Assembly: GCA_013361935.1 (NCBI GenBank)
Contig: JABFXC010000001.1
Coordinates: forward strand, 1-57,549
Length of the DNA stretch: 57,549 nt
Direction: 5' to 3'
Origin: Gemmatimonadaceae bacterium
GTDB taxonomy: Bacteria > Gemmatimonadota > Gemmatimonadetes > Gemmatimonadales > Gemmatimonadaceae
In this document: positions 46,346 through 55,512 of the stretch, piece by piece
How the letters are laid out: each line of letters opens with the position of its first letter
Position numbering within the stretch: position 1 is the stretch's first letter
The notes under the pieces: model-generated
Told to the model about the DNA's origin: nothing
What the model saw: the letters and a program-made list of their open reading frames with translations, nothing else
Databases searched by the model: none
Made by a program: the position numbers and the translations under genes

Positions 46346-48373
46346 ATGAGAACCCCCCCACGCCGGCTGATCCTCGGCGCCGCGACCCTCGCGGCGTTAG
46401 GCGGCCTGGCCTTCGCCTGTCGTACCGCGGACACGAGCGGCGGCGCGCTCGTCGGAGACGCGTCGTCGAAGGTCTACGTGCCGCCCGGGAAGCACGACGA
46501 GTTCTACGCCTTCCTCTCCGGCGGCTACAACGGGCAGATCGGCATCTACGGCCTCCCCTCCGGGCGGCTGCTCAAGTTCGCCAGCGTCTTCTCGCAGAAC
46601 CCGGAGACGGGCTATGGCTACAACGAGGAGACGAAGCCGATGCTCCAGACGAGCTACGGCTTCATCCCCTGGGATGATCTCCATCACCCCGAGCTCTCGC
46701 AGACGAACGGCGTTCCCGACGGCCGCTGGCTCTTCGCCAACGGCGTGAACACCCCGCGCGTCGCGCGCTTCGATCTCTCGACGATGGAGACGACGGAGAT
46801 CCTCGAGATCCCGAACACCGCGGGCCAGCACGCGTCCGCGTTCACGACGCCGGACACGAAGTACATCGTCGCCGCGACGCGCTTCAGCATCCCGACGCCG
46901 AACGCCGACGTTCCCATCGAGAGCTACCGGCAGAACTTCAGGGGGACGCTGACCTTCATCTCCGCCGACGATCCCGGCAGGATGGACATCGCGTTCCAGA
47001 TCCTGATGCCGGGCTACAACTTCGACCTCGGCCACGCGGGCAAGGCGGTGTCGGACGGGTGGTTCTTCTTCTCCACCTACAACACCGAGCAGGCGTACAC
47101 GAAGCTCGAGCTCAACGCGTCGCAGAACGACAAGGACTTCGTCGCCGCGGTGAACTACCGCCTCGCCGAGCAGTGCGTCGCGCAGGGGAAGGCGCACGTC
47201 GCGGCGGGGACATACTTCCACAACGTCCTCGACGAGAAGTCCCATCAGGCGCGCTCGGAGCGGAAGTCGGGGACGAAGATGCTCGCCCCCTCCGACTGCC
47301 CCGGCGTGGTCTACCTGCTCCCGACCCCGAAGTCGCCGCACGGCGTCGACGTCGATCCGACGGGCGAGTACATCGTCGCCGGCGGAAAGCTCGCCACGGT
47401 GATCCCGGTCCACTCCTTCAGCAAGCTGCAGAAGGCGATCGCCGACAAGCAGTTCGACGGCGACGTCCAGGGGATCCCCATCCTGAAGTACAGCGCGACG
47501 CTCGCCGGCGAAGTGCAGAAGCCCGGCCTCGGCCCCCTGCACACGGAGTTCGACGGCAAGGGCAACGCCTACACCTCGATGTTCATCTCCTCCGAGATCG
47601 TGAAGTGGAAGCTCGGCACGTGGGAGGTGCTCGACCGGATGCCGGTCTACTACTCGGTCGGCCATCTCATGATCCCCGGCGGCGACTCCAAACAGCCGTG
47701 GGGGAAGTACCTGGTGGCGATGAACAAGATCACCAAGGACCGCTACCTGCCGACCGGTCCGGAGCTCTCGCAGTCCGCGCAGCTCATCGACATCTCCGGC
47801 GACAAGATGAAGATGCTCCTCGACTTCCCGACGATCGGCGAGCCGCACTACGCGCAGGCGCTCCCCGCGTCGCTCATCGAAGGGAAGCAGCTGAAGTTCT
47901 ATCGCCTCTCCGAGAACGCGCACCCGAACGTCACGAAGGCGGAGAGCGAGGGCGGGATCACGCGCACGGGGAAGACGGTGCACGTGAAGATGGCGGCCAT
48001 CCGCTCGCACTTCGCCCCGGACAACATCGAAGGGGTGCAGGTCGGTGACACGGTGCTCTTCCACGTGACGAACATCGAGCAGGATTGGGACATCGTGCAC
48101 GGGTTCGCGGTGCTCGGCGCCGAGAACGCGGAGCTCACCATCGCGCCAGGCGCGACGCGCACGCTGCGCTGGGTGCCGAAGGCGACGGGCGTCTATCCGT
48201 TCTACTGCACGGACTTCTGCTCGGCGCTCCATCAGGAGATGTCGGGTTACGTCCGCGTCTCGCCGGCGGGATCGAGCGTCGCGCTCAGCGCGAACATCAG
48301 CCCGAAGGCGGCGACGCAGATGGCGCGGCTGAAGGAAGTACCGAAGGCCGAAAGCCACGGCGGCAGCCACTAG
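46346..48373 (+). CDS. nosZ: Nitrous oxide reductase, clade II (Sec-type)
   Basis: A 675-residue copper enzyme reducing N2O to N2 in the periplasm. GAGGTGAT lies just upstream of the ATG. The N-terminal propeller carries CuZ-type histidine motifs (AGQHASAF, DLGHAGKA, SPHGVDVDPTGEY, GPLHTEFDGKGNAYT, EPHYAQAL). The C-terminal cupredoxin domain has the CuA site: H585 in DIVHGF and C621-x3-C625-x3-H629-x2-M632 in CTDFCSALHQEM. The leader MRTPPRRLILGAATLAALGG lacks a full Tat motif and ends in LAFAC, a possible lipobox, so the enzyme may be membrane-tethered. It is first in a cluster with the accessory genes of clade II organisms such as Gemmatimonas. Confidence 0.96.
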   Translation: MRTPPRRLILGAATLAALGGLAFACRTADTSGGALVGDASSKVYVPPGKHDEFYAFLSGGYNGQIGIYGLPSGRLLKFASVFSQNPETGYGYNEETKPMLQTSYGFIPWDDLHHPELSQTNGVPDGRWLFANGVNTPRVARFDLSTMETTEILEIPNTAGQHASAFTTPDTKYIVAATRFSIPTPNADVPIESYRQNFRGTLTFISADDPGRMDIAFQILMPGYNFDLGHAGKAVSDGWFFFSTYNTEQAYTKLELNASQNDKDFVAAVNYRLAEQCVAQGKAHVAAGTYFHNVLDEKSHQARSERKSGTKMLAPSDCPGVVYLLPTPKSPHGVDVDPTGEYIVAGGKLATVIPVHSFSKLQKAIADKQFDGDVQGIPILKYSATLAGEVQKPGLGPLHTEFDGKGNAYTSMFISSEIVKWKLGTWEVLDRMPVYYSVGHLMIPGGDSKQPWGKYLVAMNKITKDRYLPTGPELSQSAQLIDISGDKMKMLLDFPTIGEPHYAQALPASLIEGKQLKFYRLSENAHPNVTKAESEGGITRTGKTVHVKMAAIRSHFAPDNIEGVQVGDTVLFHVTNIEQDWDIVHGFAVLGAENAELTIAPGATRTLRWVPKATGVYPFYCTDFCSALHQEMSGYVRVSPAGSSVALSANISPKAATQMARLKEVPKAESHGGSH

Positions 48374-48397
48374 TCGCGGCCGTCATCACTCATTCAC

Positions 48398-48436
48398 GGG
48401 GCGAGGGAAGAAGGCATCACGAGCTTCCCTCGCCCC
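48398..48436 (+). terminator. Hairpin between nosZ and the next nos gene
   Basis: GGGGCGAGGGAAG and its exact complement form a 13-base stem with a 13-base loop. There is no T-run, so partial termination, mRNA stabilisation of nosZ or processing is more likely than full termination. Confidence 0.6.
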
Positions 48437-48479
48437 ACCTTCCGCGCCGCGTGCGGCGCGGCGCACGCAGAGCCACCCC

Positions 48480-49133
48480 GTGTCGAAAACCTCCCGCATC
48501 CTGATCGTCGCCGCGTCGCTGCTCCTTCTCGGCGTGTTCGTCTTCCCGCTGTGGAGCGTGCACCTCACCGCGCCGCAGTACCCGGAAGGGATCGGGATGA
48601 CGATCCACGTGAACACGGTGAAGGGGCTCACCGAGTTCGACCTCGGGAAGATCAACAGCCTCAATCACTACATCGGCATGAAGGCGATCGAGCCCGACGC
48701 GATCCCCGAGCTGCGCATCATGCCGTGGATCGTCGCCGCGCTCGTCGCCGGCGGGCTCCTCGTCGCCGCGCTCGGCCGGCGGCGGCTGCTCTACGTCTGG
48801 TTCGGAAGCTTCGCCGCGCTCGGCGTCGCGGGGCTCGTCGACTTCTGGAAGTGGGAGTACGAGTACGGGCACGACCTCAGCCCCGACGCGATCATCCAGA
48901 TCCCGGGGATGACCTACCAGCCGCCGCTCATCGGGTCGAAGGCGCTGCTCAACTTCAACGCGTCGTCGTGGCCCGCGCTCGGCGGGGTGCTGGCCGGCAT
49001 CGCGTTCGCGCTCGCGGTCGCGGCGGTGATCCTCACCGTCCGCGCCGCGCGTGCGCGACGCGCGGTGCCTTCGCGCGCCGCCGGCGATGTGGCGTCGATG
49101 CCCGATGCTCTCCCCGCGGGGCTCGGATCGTGA
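48480..49133 (+). CDS. Nos-cluster integral membrane protein (NosB-like position)
   Basis: A 217-residue protein with a GTG start and four membrane helices (ILIVAASLLLLGVFVFPLW; IVAALVAGGLLVAALG; YVWFGSFAALGVAGLVDFW; LGGVLAGIAFALAVAAVIL). Periplasmic loops include WSVHLTAPQYPEGIGMTIHV, LNHYIGMKAIEP and IPGMTYQPPLIGSKALLNF, which I recognise from proteins beside nosL in clade II clusters. The position matches NosB, a membrane protein characteristic of such clusters, but the exact role is not known. His and Met residues in the loops could handle copper. Its TGA overlaps the GTG of the NosL-NosD gene. Confidence 0.8.
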   Translation: MSKTSRILIVAASLLLLGVFVFPLWSVHLTAPQYPEGIGMTIHVNTVKGLTEFDLGKINSLNHYIGMKAIEPDAIPELRIMPWIVAALVAGGLLVAALGRRRLLYVWFGSFAALGVAGLVDFWKWEYEYGHDLSPDAIIQIPGMTYQPPLIGSKALLNFNASSWPALGGVLAGIAFALAVAAVILTVRAARARRAVPSRAAGDVASMPDALPAGLGS

Positions 49134-50848
49134 GCGTCCCGGGAGCGATGCGTCGGGCCGCGCTGGTCGCGGTCGTCGCGCTGGTCGCGCTGGTCGCGCT
49201 CGGAGCGTGCGCGCGCGGCCCGCGGGCCATCGACTACGGCCAGGAGAGCTGCGACTACTGCCGGATGGTCATCACCGACCCGCGCTACGGCGCCGAGCTG
49301 GTGACGACCACCGGCAAGGTGCACCGGTTCGATTCCATCGAGTGTCTCGCGTCGTACTACACGCAGGCGAGCGCGGCGGGAACGGTGCGCTCGGTATGGG
49401 TCTCGGACTACGCGCATCCGGGCACGCTCATCCCCGCGGGGAGCGCGACGTTCGTGCGAGCGTCGGGGCCGGCGAGCCCGATGGGGAAGGGGTTCGCCGC
49501 GTTCTCGCCGGGCACCGACAGCGCGACCATCGGGCGCGTCGCCGGGAGCGTGCCCGCGCTGCGCTGGGGCGACGTGCTCGCGCTCGTGCAGCGCGAGGCC
49601 GCGGTGACGGCGATCGGTTCCCCGCGCGAGCCGGAAGCCGCGCACGCCGTCGACTCGCCCCCGTCGCAGGTCGTCGACGTCGCGCCGGGCGGCGCGGTGC
49701 GCACCATCGCCCGCGCGCTCGAGCTGGCGCGGCCCGGCGCGCGCATCGTCGTGCACCCGGGCGTCTATCGCGAGCCGACCATCGTCGTTCACAAATCGGT
49801 CGAGATCGTCGGCGAGGGGTTTCCGGTGATCGACGGCGAGGGCCAGCGGCAGATCATGACCGTCGTCGCGCCCGACGTGACGGTGCGCGGGCTGCACTTC
49901 CGCAACGTCGGGTCGAGCTACGTCGAGGACCGCGCGGCGATCAAGGTGGTCGAGACCACCGGCTGCGTCATCGAGGGGAACCGCATCGACGACGGCTTCT
50001 TCGGCATCTATCTCGCCCGCGTCTCGCGCTGCCGCGTCGTCGGCAACACGCTCCATGCGGCCATGGGCTCCGAGTCGGAATCGGGGAACGGCATCCATCT
50101 CTGGACTGCCGACAGCGTGACCATCGCCGACAACGTGATCGCCGGCCATCGCGACGGGATCTACTTCGAGTTCGTGCACGACAGCGATGTGCACGACAAC
50201 GTGAGCGAGGGCAACCTGCGCTACGGGCTCCACTTCATGTACTCCGACGGCTGCCGGTACGAGCGCAACACCTTCCGCCGCAACGGCGCGGGAGTCGCCG
50301 TCATGTACACGAAGCACGTCGAGATGCTCGCCAATCGCTTCGAGGAGAACTGGGGGAGCGCCGCGTACGGCTTGCTGCTCAAGGAGATCAGCGACGTGCG
50401 CGTCGAGCGGAACCGGTTCTACCACAACACCACCGGACTCTTCGCCGACGGCACGACACGCCTCGCCGCGGCGGGAAACGCCTTCGTGGACAACGGCTGG
50501 GCGCTGCGCGTGGACGCCAACGCGCAGGATGGCCGCGTCAGCGGCAACGACTTCATCGGCAACACCTTCGACGTGGCGACCAACGGCGGCCGGAGCGCCA
50601 CGGTCTTCGACGGGAACTACTTCGATGCGTACGAGGGCTACGACCTCGACCACGACGGAACGGGCGACGTCCCGCACCGGCCGGTGCGGCTCTTCTCGGT
50701 GATCGTCGACCGCAACGAGCCGGCGCTGATCCTCCTCCGCAGCTTCTTCGCCGGGCTGCTCGACGCCACGGAGCGGCTGGTGCCCGCGCTCACCCCCGAG
50801 ACGCTCGTCGACGCGCACCCCGCGATGCGCCGCCGAGGTGCCGCATGA
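49130..50848 (+). CDS. nosD: NosL-NosD fusion: copper chaperone lipoprotein joined to beta-helix maturation factor
   Basis: A 572-residue protein. From GTG 49130 (GTGA overlap) a signal peptide leads to lipobox VALGAC27. Residues 30-160 are a NosL domain with the copper motif C41-D-Y-C44-R-M46, FDSIECLASYY and a second half including WGDVLAL. Residues 175-550 are a right-handed parallel beta-helix of NosD/CASH type (GEGFPVIDGEGQRQIMTVVA; GNGIHLWTADSVTIADNVIAG; RYGLHFMYSDGCRYERN). These are normally separate genes. NosL delivers Cu(I); NosD with NosF and NosY is needed for CuZ assembly. An ATG at 49148 is the alternative start. The stop overlaps nosF. Confidence 0.9.
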   Translation: MSVPGAMRRAALVAVVALVALVALGACARGPRAIDYGQESCDYCRMVITDPRYGAELVTTTGKVHRFDSIECLASYYTQASAAGTVRSVWVSDYAHPGTLIPAGSATFVRASGPASPMGKGFAAFSPGTDSATIGRVAGSVPALRWGDVLALVQREAAVTAIGSPREPEAAHAVDSPPSQVVDVAPGGAVRTIARALELARPGARIVVHPGVYREPTIVVHKSVEIVGEGFPVIDGEGQRQIMTVVAPDVTVRGLHFRNVGSSYVEDRAAIKVVETTGCVIEGNRIDDGFFGIYLARVSRCRVVGNTLHAAMGSESESGNGIHLWTADSVTIADNVIAGHRDGIYFEFVHDSDVHDNVSEGNLRYGLHFMYSDGCRYERNTFRRNGAGVAVMYTKHVEMLANRFEENWGSAAYGLLLKEISDVRVERNRFYHNTTGLFADGTTRLAAAGNAFVDNGWALRVDANAQDGRVSGNDFIGNTFDVATNGGRSATVFDGNYFDAYEGYDLDHDGTGDVPHRPVRLFSVIVDRNEPALILLRSFFAGLLDATERLVPALTPETLVDAHPAMRRRGAA

Positions 50849-51567
50849 TCGAGATCGCGGAGCTCGCGAAGCGCTACGGCCGGCGACCGGTGCTCCAGGG
50901 CGTGGACCTGCGCATCACGCGCGGGCGCATCACCGCCATCGTCGGGCCGAACGGCGCCGGGAAGACGACGCTCATCAAGACCATCCTCGGCCTCTCCCGC
51001 GCCGACGCCGGCCGCATCATGCTCGACGGCGTGCAGCTGGACGGCGGCGTCGATTATCGCGCGCGCATCGGCTACATGCCGCAGATCGCCCGCTTCCCGG
51101 AGAACCTCACGGCCGCCGAGCTCCTCGCGCTCCTCAAGGACCTTCGCGCGAGCACCGACCGCGACCGCCGCGCGCTCGACGAGGAGCTCATCGACCGCTT
51201 CGCCCTCGGGCCCCAGCTCGACAAGCCGCTGCGCACGCTCTCCGGCGGAACGCGGCAGAAGGTGAACGCGGTGACGGCATTCCTCTTCCGACCCGAGCTG
51301 CTCGTCCTCGACGAGCCGACGTCGGGGCTCGATCCGGTGGCGAGCAGCGTCCTCAAGGACAAGATCCACGCCGAGCGCCGCGCTGGCCTCACGGTGGTGC
51401 TCACCTCGCACCTCATGGGCGAGGTCGACGAGCTCGCGGACGACCTCGCCTTTCTCCTCGACGGGCGGGTGCGCTTCGCCGGAGCGCTCGAAGCGCTCAA
51501 GGCCACGACCCGCCAGGCGACGCTCGAGCGCGCCATCGCGAAGCTCATGGCGCGGGAGGCCGCATGA
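50845..51567 (+). CDS. nosF: NosF, ABC transporter ATPase for CuZ assembly
   Basis: A 240-residue ATPase with Walker A GPNGAGKTT, signature LSGGTRQKV, Walker B LLVLDEPTSG and the H-loop in LTSHLMGEVD. It starts by ATGA overlap with the NosL-NosD gene, with GAGGTG upstream, and ends by ATGA overlap with nosY. NosF powers the NosDFY complex that supports NosZ CuZ-site assembly, probably by providing a sulfur species. Confidence 0.93.
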   Translation: MIEIAELAKRYGRRPVLQGVDLRITRGRITAIVGPNGAGKTTLIKTILGLSRADAGRIMLDGVQLDGGVDYRARIGYMPQIARFPENLTAAELLALLKDLRASTDRDRRALDEELIDRFALGPQLDKPLRTLSGGTRQKVNAVTAFLFRPELLVLDEPTSGLDPVASSVLKDKIHAERRAGLTVVLTSHLMGEVDELADDLAFLLDGRVRFAGALEALKATTRQATLERAIAKLMAREAA

Positions 51568-52367
51568 GCGCGGTCCGCGCCGGCGTGGTCGCGAGAGTCG
51601 TCCGCTACGAGCTTCGCGACGTGGCGAAGAGCCGCTGGCTCCTCGGCTACGCGCTCTTCTTCCTCCTCGCGACGGACGCGCTGCTCCGCTTCGGCGGAGG
51701 AGGCACGCGAGCGCTGCTCAGCATCACCAACGTCGTCCTCCTGCTCGTGCCGCTCGTGAGCACCGTCTTCGGCACGATGTATCTCTACGACGCGCGCGAG
51801 TTCACCGAGCTGCTGCTCGCCCAGCCGGTCCGCCGCGACGAGCTGTACGCGGGCCTCTACCTTGGCCTCGCGCTCCCGCTCGCCCTCGGCTTCCTCGGCG
51901 GTCTGCTCGTCCCCTTCGCCGTGCACGGCGTGGGCGATCCGTCGCAGTGGCGGCTGCTCGCCGTGCTCGCGCTCACCGGGGTCGCGCTCACCTGCGTCTT
52001 CGTCGCGCTCGCCTTCGCGATCGCGCTGCGGTCGGAGGATCGCGCGCGCGGGCTCGGCGCCGCGGTCGGGGTCTGGCTGCTCTTCTCGCTCCTCTACGAC
52101 GGGCTGGTGCTGCTCGGCGTGATGCTCCTCGGCGACTATCCGCTGGAACGGCCGCTGATCGCGGCGATGCTCGCCAACCCGATCGATCTCGCGCGGGTCC
52201 TCCTGATCATGCAGTTCGACGTATCGGCGCTGATGGGCTACACGGGCGCCGTCTTCGAGAAGTTCTTCGGCAATGGCGGAATCGCCGTCGCCATCGCGGC
52301 GCTCGCTGCCTGGGTGGCGGCGCCAGTCCTCCTCGGCGCGCGTGCCTTCCGGAAGCGCGACTTCTGA
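51564..52367 (+). CDS. nosY: NosY, ABC transporter permease for CuZ assembly
   Basis: A 267-residue membrane protein with six hydrophobic segments (LLGYALFFLLATDALL; ITNVVLLLVPLVSTVFG; LALPLALGFLGGLLVPF; VALTCVFVALAFAIAL; LLFSLLYDGLVLLGVMLL; VAIAALAAWVAAPVLLG) and the typical MYLYDAREFTELLLAQPVRR loop after TM2. It couples with NosF and the periplasmic NosD part of the fusion protein. The gene overlaps nosF by four bases. Confidence 0.92.
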   Translation: MSAVRAGVVARVVRYELRDVAKSRWLLGYALFFLLATDALLRFGGGGTRALLSITNVVLLLVPLVSTVFGTMYLYDAREFTELLLAQPVRRDELYAGLYLGLALPLALGFLGGLLVPFAVHGVGDPSQWRLLAVLALTGVALTCVFVALAFAIALRSEDRARGLGAAVGVWLLFSLLYDGLVLLGVMLLGDYPLERPLIAAMLANPIDLARVLLIMQFDVSALMGYTGAVFEKFFGNGGIAVAIAALAAWVAAPVLLGARAFRKRDF

Positions 52368-52410
52368 CGTGCGCGCCGATCCACTCACGATTCGACGAGG
52401 CCTTACACGC

Positions 52411-52902
52411 ATGAAGATTCACCGACTGCTTCTCACCGCCGGTCTGTGCGCCGGCGTCGTGATCGCCGCCTGCGGGGGCGAGAAGAAGGGCGACGACGCG
52501 TCGACTCCCGCCGCCGGTGGATCGGCGGCCGCGAGCGGCGCCGCGGACGCGGGGGCCGCGTCGTTCTCCGCCAGCCCGCTCGACCCCGAGGCCGGACGCA
52601 AGGTCGTCGCCGTGCAGGTGGAGACCGACGCGCAGGGAAACAACAAGTTCACCCCGAACAAGTTCGAGGTGCACACGGGGGACGTCATCCGCTACACGCT
52701 GGTGAGCGGAGTGCACAACGTCCATTTTCTCCCCGACTCCAACCCCGGCGCGAAGGGTCTTCCCGCGCAGCCGAGCGATCTGATGCAGCTCCCGGGTCAG
52801 ACCCTCGACGTGAAGGTCACGTGGGGCCCCGGGCACTACTATTTCCAGTGCGACCCGCACGCGCTGCTCGGGATGATCGGGCACGTGGAGGTGGAGGACT
52901 AG
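52411..52902 (+). CDS. Cupredoxin lipoprotein (plastocyanin/halocyanin-like)
   Basis: A 163-residue lipoprotein with lipobox IAAC21, an Ala/Gly-rich linker to about residue 60 and a blue-copper domain. Type 1 copper ligands are visible: H102 in SGVHNVHF, then C147, H150 and M155 in FQCDPHALLGM. The domain opens with KFTPNKFEVHTGDVIRYTL. Lying 43 bases after nosY, it is a good candidate electron donor to NosZ, in place of a cytochrome c, or a periplasmic copper carrier; both are inference. Confidence 0.9.
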   Translation: MKIHRLLLTAGLCAGVVIAACGGEKKGDDASTPAAGGSAAASGAADAGAASFSASPLDPEAGRKVVAVQVETDAQGNNKFTPNKFEVHTGDVIRYTLVSGVHNVHFLPDSNPGAKGLPAQPSDLMQLPGQTLDVKVTWGPGHYYFQCDPHALLGMIGHVEVED

Positions 52903-52941
52903 CCGCCGCTCACGGGCGTATCCCGTTAGGTTTCGACTGCT

Positions 52942-52973
52942 CGCCGGACCGCCTGAAGCGCGGCGGTCCGGCG
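52942..52973 (+). terminator. Hairpin between the cupredoxin and receptor genes
   Basis: CGCCGGACCGCC and its exact complement form a 12-base stem with an eight-base loop. There is no T-run. It could end the nos transcript or weaken readthrough into the receptor gene. Confidence 0.5.
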
Positions 52974-53020
52974 ACGCGTTCGAGATGACCGTACCAACCG
53001 ATCAACGGCACAACCCCCCA

Positions 53021-55483
53021 ATGTCGTTCTTCTCCAGAAGCATTCTCGCCGTCGCCCTCTTCGCGCCGGCCGCGGCCCTCGCCCAGAGCGGCCGCATCGC
53101 CGGCACCGTCACCGACGCCGCGAGCAGCAGCGGCGTCCACGCGGCGCAGGTGATCGTCGTCGGCACCTCGCGCGGCGCGGTCACCGACGCGCAGGGTCAC
53201 TACCTGATCGACGGCGTCCCTGCGGGCACGTACGAGCTTCGCGCGCAGCGCATCGGCCAGACGACGAAGAGCGTGGCGGGCATCGTCGTGAACGCCGACG
53301 CGGAGACGCGCGTCGACTTCTCCCTCGAGCGCGAGCCGCTCCAGCTGGCGGGCGTCGTGGTGTCCGCGTCGCGGCGCGTCGAAAAGGTGACCGAGGCCCC
53401 GGCGACGATCACGCGTATCGAGGCGCGGGCGATCGAGAACACCGTCGGCAACTCCTACTCCGGCGCGCTCAAGGGCGTCGAGGGCGTCGATTTCGTGCAG
53501 GTGGGCGCGACGACGGCCACGATCAACACGCGCGGCTTCAACTCGGCGTTCAACAACCGCGTGCTGCAGATGGAGGACGGGCGCATCGCCGTGCTTCCCG
53601 AATACGGGATGCCCGCCGCCGGCTACACGACGATCCCGAAGGTCGATCTCGCCGCCGTGGAGGTGCTCGTCGGCCCAGGGTCGGCGCTGTACGGGCCGGA
53701 CGCGTCGAACGGCGTGCTCACCCTCGAGTCGAAGGACGCGAAGCAGTACCCGGGCACGACCATCGAGCTCGGCGCGGGAACGCGGACGTATCGCGACGTG
53801 CAGGGCCGCCATGCCGGCGTCTTCGGCGCCGGCCGCTTCGGCTACAAGCTGACCGGGGAGTACCAGAGCGCCGACGACTTCTCCAACCACAACGCCTACG
53901 CGCCAGTCGGCCCGACCATCGCCCAGGAGCGCAACGCGCACTGGAATACGAGCGTCGCGCGCGGCGCCGGCGCCTTCGACTGGTACCGCGGCTCCTCGCG
54001 CCTCGAGGCGAGCGCGGGGGCGAGCCGGAACAACGGCGTCGGCCAGACCAACGTCGGGCGCAACCAGCTCACCGACTGGACCTACCGCCACGCGCAGCTC
54101 AAGTACACGAGCCCGCACTGGTTCGGGCAGGTCTACACGACGAAGTCGAGCGCGGGGAATACGTACGTCCTCAACACCTACGCGCAGAACTATCTCCGTT
54201 ATCCGGGGATCAGCGACGACTCGCTGAAGCGCGTGTCGGCGTTCCCCGGCGACGGCCAGCTCATGGCCGCGGAGCTCCAGAACAACCTCACCATCCCAGT
54301 GACGGAGACGCGCCTCACGTGGGGCGGACAGTTCCGCCACGACATCGTGAGCAGCCATCGCCACTGGCTCGCCGACCGCCTGACGGGCGAGGACATCCGC
54401 TTCGACCAGCGCGGCGTCTACGCGCAGCTCGAGCAGCAGCTCACCCCGCTCTTCCGGGTCGTCGGTGCGGGGCGCTTCGACAAGCACGACTACTACGCGG
54501 CGCAGTGGAGCCCGAAGGCCGGGCTCCTCTTCACGCCGACGCCCGATCAGACGCTGCGCTTCACCTTCAACCGCGCCTTCAAGTCGCCCAACGTCCTGCA
54601 GACGCGCTTCTACTTCCCCGACTTCAGCCCCCTCTCGCCCACGGTCGGCGTCGGCGTGATCGGCAACCACAGCGGCCTGGTGATCAAGGACGCGGCCGGG
54701 AACGTCCTCCGCAGCTACGACCCGATCGCTCCCGAGACGAACAGCACCTACGAGCTCGGCTACAAGGGCGTCGTCCGCGGCGCGCTCTACGTCGACGTCG
54801 CCGCGTATCGCGCATTCTTCCGCAGCTTCATCACCCCGCTCGTCAACGTCGCGAACCCGCTCGCCAACAGCTACGCGTACTCCGACGGCCGCAAGTTCGG
54901 GATCGAGACGGGACGCGATCAGTTCACGCTCACGTACCTCAACCTCGGCAAGGCGCGCATCGACGGAATGGACGTCGGGCTCCGCTATGCGCTCTCGCCC
55001 AACGCGACGCTCTCCGGCTCGACGAGCTGGCAGCACCTGAAGGACGTGCAGGCGCAGTCGACCCTGCCCGCCGGCGCGATCGCCGAGGCGACCGCCTTCA
55101 ACTCGCCGACCTTCAAGTGGAGCGCGGGCGTCGATGTCGCCGAGATCGGCGGCTCGCCGGTGTCCGCCGGCGTGAGCGGGCGGCACGTCGCGGGCTACAA
55201 TTTCCGCTCGGGCGTGCACTTCGGCCACATCCCGACCTTCACGAGCTTGGACCTCTCCGCGGGAACGAAGCTGCCGATCGAGGGGACGCGGCTGAACGTG
55301 AGCCTGCAGAACTTCTTCACCTGCCGCAGCGGCCGCGTCTTCGCGAACGGCTACATCGCCAGCGGGCGGCAGTCGCTCTATGTGCGGGATGCGACCTGCG
55401 GCTTCGGGCTCTCGCACGGTGAGATGCTGAACATGCCGCCGATCGGCGGCTTCTTCACCGTCAGCCTGCGCTGGGAGCGTTAG
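53021..55483 (+). CDS. TonB-dependent receptor with carboxypeptidase-regulatory-like domain
   Basis: An 820-residue outer-membrane receptor. The ATG at 53021 starts a signal peptide ending in AALAQ; a longer frame adds 12 residues. Residues 23-105 are a CarboxypepD_reg-like beta-sandwich (RIAGTVTDAASSSGVHAAQV; ITDGVPAGTYEL-like segment). The plug follows (TEAPATITRIEARAIENTVG; INTRGFNSAFNNRVLQMEDG; VEVLVGPGSALYGPDASNGV), then the barrel, which ends VSLRWER. Being directly after the nos genes it may import copper complexes or another nos-related nutrient, but no ligand signature is visible. The TAG stop lies in the CGTTAGGC octamer. Confidence 0.9.
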   Translation: MSFFSRSILAVALFAPAAALAQSGRIAGTVTDAASSSGVHAAQVIVVGTSRGAVTDAQGHYLIDGVPAGTYELRAQRIGQTTKSVAGIVVNADAETRVDFSLEREPLQLAGVVVSASRRVEKVTEAPATITRIEARAIENTVGNSYSGALKGVEGVDFVQVGATTATINTRGFNSAFNNRVLQMEDGRIAVLPEYGMPAAGYTTIPKVDLAAVEVLVGPGSALYGPDASNGVLTLESKDAKQYPGTTIELGAGTRTYRDVQGRHAGVFGAGRFGYKLTGEYQSADDFSNHNAYAPVGPTIAQERNAHWNTSVARGAGAFDWYRGSSRLEASAGASRNNGVGQTNVGRNQLTDWTYRHAQLKYTSPHWFGQVYTTKSSAGNTYVLNTYAQNYLRYPGISDDSLKRVSAFPGDGQLMAAELQNNLTIPVTETRLTWGGQFRHDIVSSHRHWLADRLTGEDIRFDQRGVYAQLEQQLTPLFRVVGAGRFDKHDYYAAQWSPKAGLLFTPTPDQTLRFTFNRAFKSPNVLQTRFYFPDFSPLSPTVGVGVIGNHSGLVIKDAAGNVLRSYDPIAPETNSTYELGYKGVVRGALYVDVAAYRAFFRSFITPLVNVANPLANSYAYSDGRKFGIETGRDQFTLTYLNLGKARIDGMDVGLRYALSPNATLSGSTSWQHLKDVQAQSTLPAGAIAEATAFNSPTFKWSAGVDVAEIGGSPVSAGVSGRHVAGYNFRSGVHFGHIPTFTSLDLSAGTKLPIEGTRLNVSLQNFFTCRSGRVFANGYIASGRQSLYVRDATCGFGLSHGEMLNMPPIGGFFTVSLRWER

Positions 55484-55512
55484 GCGGCGAGAGCGATCGC
55501 GCGCCTTCCTGC

